Assembly: GCA_965198905.1 (NCBI GenBank)
Contig: OZ240678.1
Coordinates: forward strand, 2,356,001 to 2,420,000
DNA from: CAHJWH01 sp965198905
GTDB taxonomy: Bacteria > Pseudomonadota > Alphaproteobacteria > Caulobacterales > Caulobacteraceae
Reading direction: 5' to 3'
DNA length: 64,000 bases
A program made the position numbers and the translations under genes. This document shows positions 60,455 through 64,000 of the stretch, one piece after another (position 1 is the stretch's first letter; each line of letters opens with the position of its first letter). The notes below the pieces were generated by a model. The model did no database searches and was not told the DNA's origin. It saw only the letters and a program-made list of their open reading frames with translations.

Positions 60455-61473
60455 GCGACATGCCTGCAAGCCTGCGCCCGGTAGACCGGATCGACGTCCA
60501 CGCCCATTTCGTGCCGGACTTCTATCGCGACGCCTTGGTCGCGGCGGGACAGACCCGGCCCGACGGCTTTCCCACCATCCCCTCGTGGACTCCGCAGGCG
60601 GCGCTGGCGCTCATGGACCAACTCGGCGTGCAGATGGCGATCCTCTCCATCTCCTCACCCGGCGTCCACTTCGGCGACGGCGCCCAGTCGCGCGACCTGT
60701 CCCGGCGCATCAACGAGGAGGGCGCCCGGCACAAGCGCGAACACCCCGGCCGTTTCGGCCACCTCGCCTCGACGCCGCTGCCGGACGTGGAGGGGGCGAT
60801 CGCGGAGGCGGCCTACGCCCTGGACGTGCTCGGGGCGGACGGGATCATCATCGAAACGAACCATCATGGCGCCTATCTGGGCGATCCTGGGCTCAATCCC
60901 TTCTGGGCCGCATTGGACGCGCGCCATGCCGTAATCCTGGTCCATCCGACCTCGCCGGCCTGCAGCTGCAGCGAGAGGCTGGACGCGACCTTCCCGAGGC
61001 CCGTGCTGGAGTTCATGTTCGAGACCACCCGCTCGATCACCGACATGATCATCGCCGGGGTGCTGAAGCGTTTTGCGAACCTGCGCCTGATCGTGCCTCA
61101 CGCCGGCGCAGCCCTGCCAGTGCTGGCCTCCAGAGTGGATCTGGCCATGTCGATGTTCGCCAAACCGGGCGGAGCGCCTACGCCCTCGCTGAAGGAGGCT
61201 TTGCGGGAGATTCACTTCGATCTCGCAGGCGCGCCCGTCCCGCAGCTTTTGCGCGCCCTCCTGGACGTGGCGGACCCCACGCACATCCATTACGGCAGCG
61301 ATTATCCGTTCACCTCTCCGGTCGCGTGTGAGCGCCTGCTCCAGGCGCTCGAGACGACACCGCTGCTCAAGGACGAAGCTCTGCAAGGCGTCTGGGGCGA
61401 CAACGCGAGGCGACTGTTCCCGCAGCTGGCGTCAAAAGCGTCGAGCGCGCCCTCGAAGCGTCACCCGGCGTAG
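60451..61473 (+). CDS. Amidohydrolase (ACMSD-like decarboxylase/hydrolase)
   Basis: 340-residue amidohydrolase_2 family protein related to aminocarboxymuconate-semialdehyde and gamma-resorcylate decarboxylases. Metal-site motifs: RIDVHAHFVPDFYRDA (HxH, residues about 13-15), VILVHPTSPACSCSERLD (His), LRLIVPHAGAALPVLASRVD (His) and HIHYGSDYPFTSPVAC (Asp). It could decarboxylate or hydrolyse the ring-cleavage product. ATGA overlap with GST. Last gene of the TonB3 operon, which ends before the convergent TetR gene. Confidence 0.9.
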   Translation: MSDMPASLRPVDRIDVHAHFVPDFYRDALVAAGQTRPDGFPTIPSWTPQAALALMDQLGVQMAILSISSPGVHFGDGAQSRDLSRRINEEGARHKREHPGRFGHLASTPLPDVEGAIAEAAYALDVLGADGIIIETNHHGAYLGDPGLNPFWAALDARHAVILVHPTSPACSCSERLDATFPRPVLEFMFETTRSITDMIIAGVLKRFANLRLIVPHAGAALPVLASRVDLAMSMFAKPGGAPTPSLKEALREIHFDLAGAPVPQLLRALLDVADPTHIHYGSDYPFTSPVACERLLQALETTPLLKDEALQGVWGDNARRLFPQLASKASSAPSKRHPA

Positions 61474-61544
61474 CGTCCTCACCGGATCAAGCTGCAGCAG
61501 ACTGGCAGGGCGAGACGGGATGACGCGAAGCTGACTGGCCTTCC

Positions 61545-62195
61545 TCAGGGACCGGCGTCGCTATGGACGACGTCGTGCATCGCCTGAGCGCTGACGGACT
61601 CCGACTCGGCGAATGAAAGGCCCAGGCCTCGCAGGAGAAGAGCGCAGAGCTGCTGGGCGAGGGACATCATCACCGACCGGTTCGGTTCTTCCACCGACCG
61701 CATGAGCGAGATCTGGCAGGTCCCGATCACCGCCAGGGCGCCCGCCTCCACGGAGGGCACGATGAACCTCCCGGACCGGAGACCGGCTGCGACGTCCTCC
61801 AGGACGCCCGCGTTCAAAGGGTTCTCCTGCGAGGCGAGGCCCGAGGCGATGCGAAGGATAACGGCCGCGCGCTGCGGCGACTCCAGAATGTAGCCCATGT
61901 AGGTGGCCAGGGCTCGTGCGACGCGCTGGGCCGGATCGTGGACGCCGGCGTTCACCTTCGCCACCGCCGCTTCGATCTCCTGGCGGATATCGTCCCGGAT
62001 CACCGTGGCGAGCGCTGCCTTGTCCTCGAAGTGGTTGTAGAAGCTTCCCTTGGCCACCCCGGCCGCCTGGGTGATCTCGTCGATGGCGAGGGCGTCCATC
62101 GACCGTTCGGCCAGCAGCCGGTGTCCGGCCGCGAGCAAGGCGTCCCGCGTGCGCCCTCCGCGTCGTCGGGGCGTCACGACGTCAGTCTCGGACAT
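61545..62195 (-). CDS. TetR-family transcriptional repressor (TetR2)
   Basis: 216 residues. HTH near residues 12-60: GRTRDALLAAGHRLLAERSM, DALAIDEITQAAGVAKGSFY and NHFEDKAALATVIRDDI, the classical AcrR-type motif. C-terminal effector domain of a TetR_C type follows. It lies between two units that each carry a TGACCAAAMGGTCA palindrome (56507 and 62513), so it is their probable repressor. Convergent with the amidohydrolase gene and divergent from the VOC dioxygenase operon. Confidence 0.9.
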   Translation of the reverse strand: MSETDVVTPRRRGGRTRDALLAAGHRLLAERSMDALAIDEITQAAGVAKGSFYNHFEDKAALATVIRDDIRQEIEAAVAKVNAGVHDPAQRVARALATYMGYILESPQRAAVILRIASGLASQENPLNAGVLEDVAAGLRSGRFIVPSVEAGALAVIGTCQISLMRSVEEPNRSVMMSLAQQLCALLLRGLGLSFAESESVSAQAMHDVVHSDAGP

Positions 62196-62554
62196 GGCTC
62201 GTCTCCCGGAGATCCGCCTTCACACGGTCGTCTATCAAAGGGGACGAGGTCATCAGCTTCGTCATGCCGAGCACCTGCCTCCGTTGACCAATCACCGCAA
62301 GCGCTTCCGCCGAGACATCCTCCACAGCCGCCCGTCCAGACATCATGGAGGCGTCTGACGTCCAATCGGGCGCAGCGCTGTGCAGTTTTAGCGCATTGCA
62401 ACGAAGATGCACTCGCCACCCGCTACCCTCCACCTTGACCCTAAAGTCAGTCTTCGATCCCCAAGCCGTGAGCTTGATCTCACTTGTGTCAGACGCCGGA
62501 CTGCGCAATATATGACCAAACGGTCAGACTGAAATGATCGAGGGAGGTAGGTCG
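62196..62554. other. Regulatory region between TetR2 and the VOC operon
   Basis: 359 bases. It contains TTGTGT (62484-62489), 17 bases, AATATA and the operator at 62513-62526. A 108-codon minus-strand frame (62182-62508) overlaps the TetR start but shows no family match, and I do not call it a gene. Confidence 0.6.
62513..62526 (+). promoter_or_regulatory. TetR2-type operator, copy 2
   Basis: TGACCAAACGGTCA directly downstream of a -10-like AATATA, followed by GACT and AGGGAGG before the GTG start at 62555. Nearly identical to copy 1 at 56507-56520. Confidence 0.85.
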
Positions 62555-63493
62555 GTGAGCGTCATCAAGGCCGAGGACATCGCCTACGTCAGATTTCGTG
62601 CGCCCGACCTTGGTCGCATGAGAACATTCCTCCAGGACTTCGGCCTGTTGGACGTTAAGGCGGACGGCTCCAGCGAGACCCTGCACATGCGCGGGCGTGG
62701 GACCGCACCGTTCGTCCACGTCACCGAGCAGGGTGAGCCGGCATTTGTCGCGACCGGATTTCGAGCCGCAAGCATCGAGGATCTCGAACGGCTTGCGTGC
62801 TACGAGAACGTGGACGTTCAGCCCTGCATCGAGCCGGGCGGAGGGTCCATCGTGCGTCTCACCGATCCTGACGGCTTTGGGGTCGAGGTTGTGGCCGGCC
62901 AGACTCCCGTCGACGCCTTGCCCATCGATCCGCACACGGCCTGGAACCACGCCCACGAACGGCCGCGCCAGCGGGCGATCAAGCGCACCGGGGCGGGTGC
63001 GGCGACGGTGGTCAGGCTCGGGCATGGCGTGCTGAACGTGTCGGACTTCCGGCGCTCCGAGGCCTGGTACAAGGAGCGTTTCGGCTTCATCACCTCCGAC
63101 GAGATCGTCGCTGGACCCGACATCTCGATCGCGGCCTTCATGCGCTGCGATCGCGCCGACCAGCCGACCGATCACCATACCCTGTTTTTGATTCAGTTGC
63201 CGAACGGCAAGGCCGGCTTCAACCATGCCGCGTTCGAAGTGCGCGACATGGACGATCTGATGCGCGGCCACAGGCATCTCAAGACGGTGGGGGCCGAACC
63301 CGAATGGGGCGTCGGCCGTCACTTCCTCGGCAGCCAGGTCTTCGACTACTGGCGCGACCCGTGGGGTTTTACGCTGGAGCATTGGACGGACGGCGACCTG
63401 TTCACCGCTGCGGACGGCTCGCGGACGGCCACCGTCGAAGAACTCATGGGCGTCCAGTGGGGCCCGGACATGCCCGCGACGCTTACGGCCTGA
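62555..63493 (+). CDS. Extradiol-type VOC dioxygenase
   Basis: 312-residue two-domain VOC protein of the type I extradiol dioxygenase kind. GTG 62555, 7 to 8 bases after GGGAGG, is preferred; an ATG at 62534 just downstream of the operator is also in frame but has no site. N-terminal domain: IAYVRFRAPDLGRMRTFLQD. C-terminal domain: VVRLGHGVLNVSDFRRSEAW (first His), GKAGFNHAAFEVRDMDDLMR (second His), and YWRDPWGFTLEHWTDGDLF (Glu ligand). The ligand set is complete, so ring cleavage of a catechol-type intermediate is plausible. It is followed by a FAD hydroxylase 73 bases downstream in the same direction. Substrate unknown. Confidence 0.88.
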   Translation: MSVIKAEDIAYVRFRAPDLGRMRTFLQDFGLLDVKADGSSETLHMRGRGTAPFVHVTEQGEPAFVATGFRAASIEDLERLACYENVDVQPCIEPGGGSIVRLTDPDGFGVEVVAGQTPVDALPIDPHTAWNHAHERPRQRAIKRTGAGAATVVRLGHGVLNVSDFRRSEAWYKERFGFITSDEIVAGPDISIAAFMRCDRADQPTDHHTLFLIQLPNGKAGFNHAAFEVRDMDDLMRGHRHLKTVGAEPEWGVGRHFLGSQVFDYWRDPWGFTLEHWTDGDLFTAADGSRTATVEELMGVQWGPDMPATLTA

Positions 63494-63566
63494 TCTTGTG
63501 CACGGGGCGGCCCCGCAAGGGCGCGCTCCGTCGTTTTCACCGACCGCTCACGCCATTGGACGCGCC

Positions 63567-64000
63567 TTGAAAACTTCCAGCTATGACGCCGACGTGCTCA
63601 TCGTCGGGTTTGGACCGACCGGAGCCACGCTCGCCTGCCTCTTGGCGGCCGAGGATGTCTCGACCCTGGTGGTCGACCGGGCCTTGGAGATGCACGCGCT
63701 GCCGCGTGCGGTCCACTTCGACGCCGAGATCATGCGCATCTTCCAGAAGCTCGACCTCGTCCAAGACATCGAGCCCCACGTCGTGGCCTTGCCGGACTAC
63801 GAGTTCCGTACGGCCTCGGGCGAGCTCCTGATGCGCATTCCTAGCCAGAGCATGACACCGCAGGGCTGGGCGAGCGGCTACATGTTCCACCAGCCGGGCT
63901 TGGAGGGCGCGATCCGCCGGCGCGCGCAGCAGGGCCGGCGCACCGAGTTCCGCCTCGGCGCCGAGTTCCGCAGCCTCAGCCAGGATTCCGAGGGCGTCAG
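63567..64000 (+). CDS. FAD-dependent aromatic hydroxylase (partial)
   Basis: N-terminal 144 residues of a class-A flavoprotein monooxygenase, cut by the window end. TTG 63567 gives MKTSSYDADVLIVGFGPTGA with the GxGxxG FAD motif, then TLACLLAAEDVSTLVVDRAL, LPRAVHFDAEIMRIFQKLDL and YMFHQPGLEGAIRRRAQQG, the latter typical of 3-(3-hydroxyphenyl)propionate-hydroxylase-like enzymes. No ATG or GTG fits the frame near the domain start, hence TTG. It is probably the hydroxylase that makes the catechol cleaved by the VOC dioxygenase upstream. Confidence 0.88.
   Translation, partial: MKTSSYDADVLIVGFGPTGATLACLLAAEDVSTLVVDRALEMHALPRAVHFDAEIMRIFQKLDLVQDIEPHVVALPDYEFRTASGELLMRIPSQSMTPQGWASGYMFHQPGLEGAIRRRAQQGRRTEFRLGAEFRSLSQDSEGV

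Noticed and set aside
62182..62508. 108-codon minus-strand frame overlapping the TetR2 start
   Set aside because: No family match, overlaps a promoter with an operator on the other strand, no ribosome site that I can defend.

Overview
The window looks like chromosomal DNA of a GC-rich alphaproteobacterium. Caulobacterales or Sphingomonadales are the best guess, from three large TonB-dependent receptors with Pro/Ala-rich linkers, dense acyl-CoA and aromatic catabolic genes, and the insertion-sequence types present. No rRNA or tRNA gene and no CRISPR array was seen. It reads as a catabolic accessory region: gene modules for an unidentified cyclic or aromatic ester-type substrate, separated by insertion sequences and gene wreckage.

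Layout. (1) 1-2.25 kb, minus: a translationally coupled aldehyde dehydrogenase, Ldh2-type dehydrogenase and truncated VOC gene, cut by an AT-richer segment carrying TonB receptor 1 (2.43-4.62 kb). (2) 4.95-6.48 kb: an IS5 relic, a LysR regulator and an IS1380 relic. (3) 6.49-19.5 kb: a CoA-dependent degradation module (SCP-x-type thiolase, two SDRs, two CoA ligases, SMP-30 lactonase, enoyl-CoA hydratase, HSL-type esterase, two acyl-CoA dehydrogenases). (4) 19.6-24.3 kb: mobile-element wreckage, including a full-length but frameshifted IS1380 that cuts an MFS gene, and a clean IS66-type element with an 8-bp target duplication. (5) 24.4-31.7 kb: HsaA-like flavoprotein, enoyl-CoA hydratase, TetR regulator, then Dabb protein, malonyl-CoA-synthetase-like ligase, extradiol dioxygenase, FAH hydrolase and an extra adenylate kinase. 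(6) 31.7-39.3 kb: flavin reductase, FAD hydroxylase, NmrA-like protein, cupin, SnoaL-like protein, GntR regulator and a CocE-type hydrolase with an unusual N-terminal domain. (7) 39.7-45.9 kb: TonB receptor 2, a second CocE hydrolase and acetyl-CoA synthetase. (8) 46-55.3 kb: a decayed vapC, an IS630 element, a tight three-gene DUF262 / AAA-ATPase / unknown operon that may be an undescribed defence system, and IS21 and IS5 relics. (9) 55.5-64 kb: FAH hydrolase, TonB receptor 3, an esterase with Cys in the nucleophile position, GST, amidohydrolase, TetR regulator, extradiol-type VOC protein and a partial FAD hydroxylase.

How the parts work together. A plausible scheme is outer-membrane uptake by TonB receptors, ester cleavage by the hydrolases, ring hydroxylation by flavoprotein monooxygenases, meta-cleavage by VOC dioxygenases, C-C or ester hydrolysis by FAH and amidohydrolase enzymes, and CoA-dependent beta-oxidation to acetyl-CoA. 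Regulation is visible in the DNA. Three operator families recur upstream of separate transcription units: a TTGACG/TTCTCAT..TGAG site twice (next to TetR 26502-27134), a YTGGTSACCTAG site three times (near GntR 36111-36944), and a TGACCAAAMGGTCA site twice plus a weaker copy (near TetR 61545-62195). Together they tie the modules into three local regulons.
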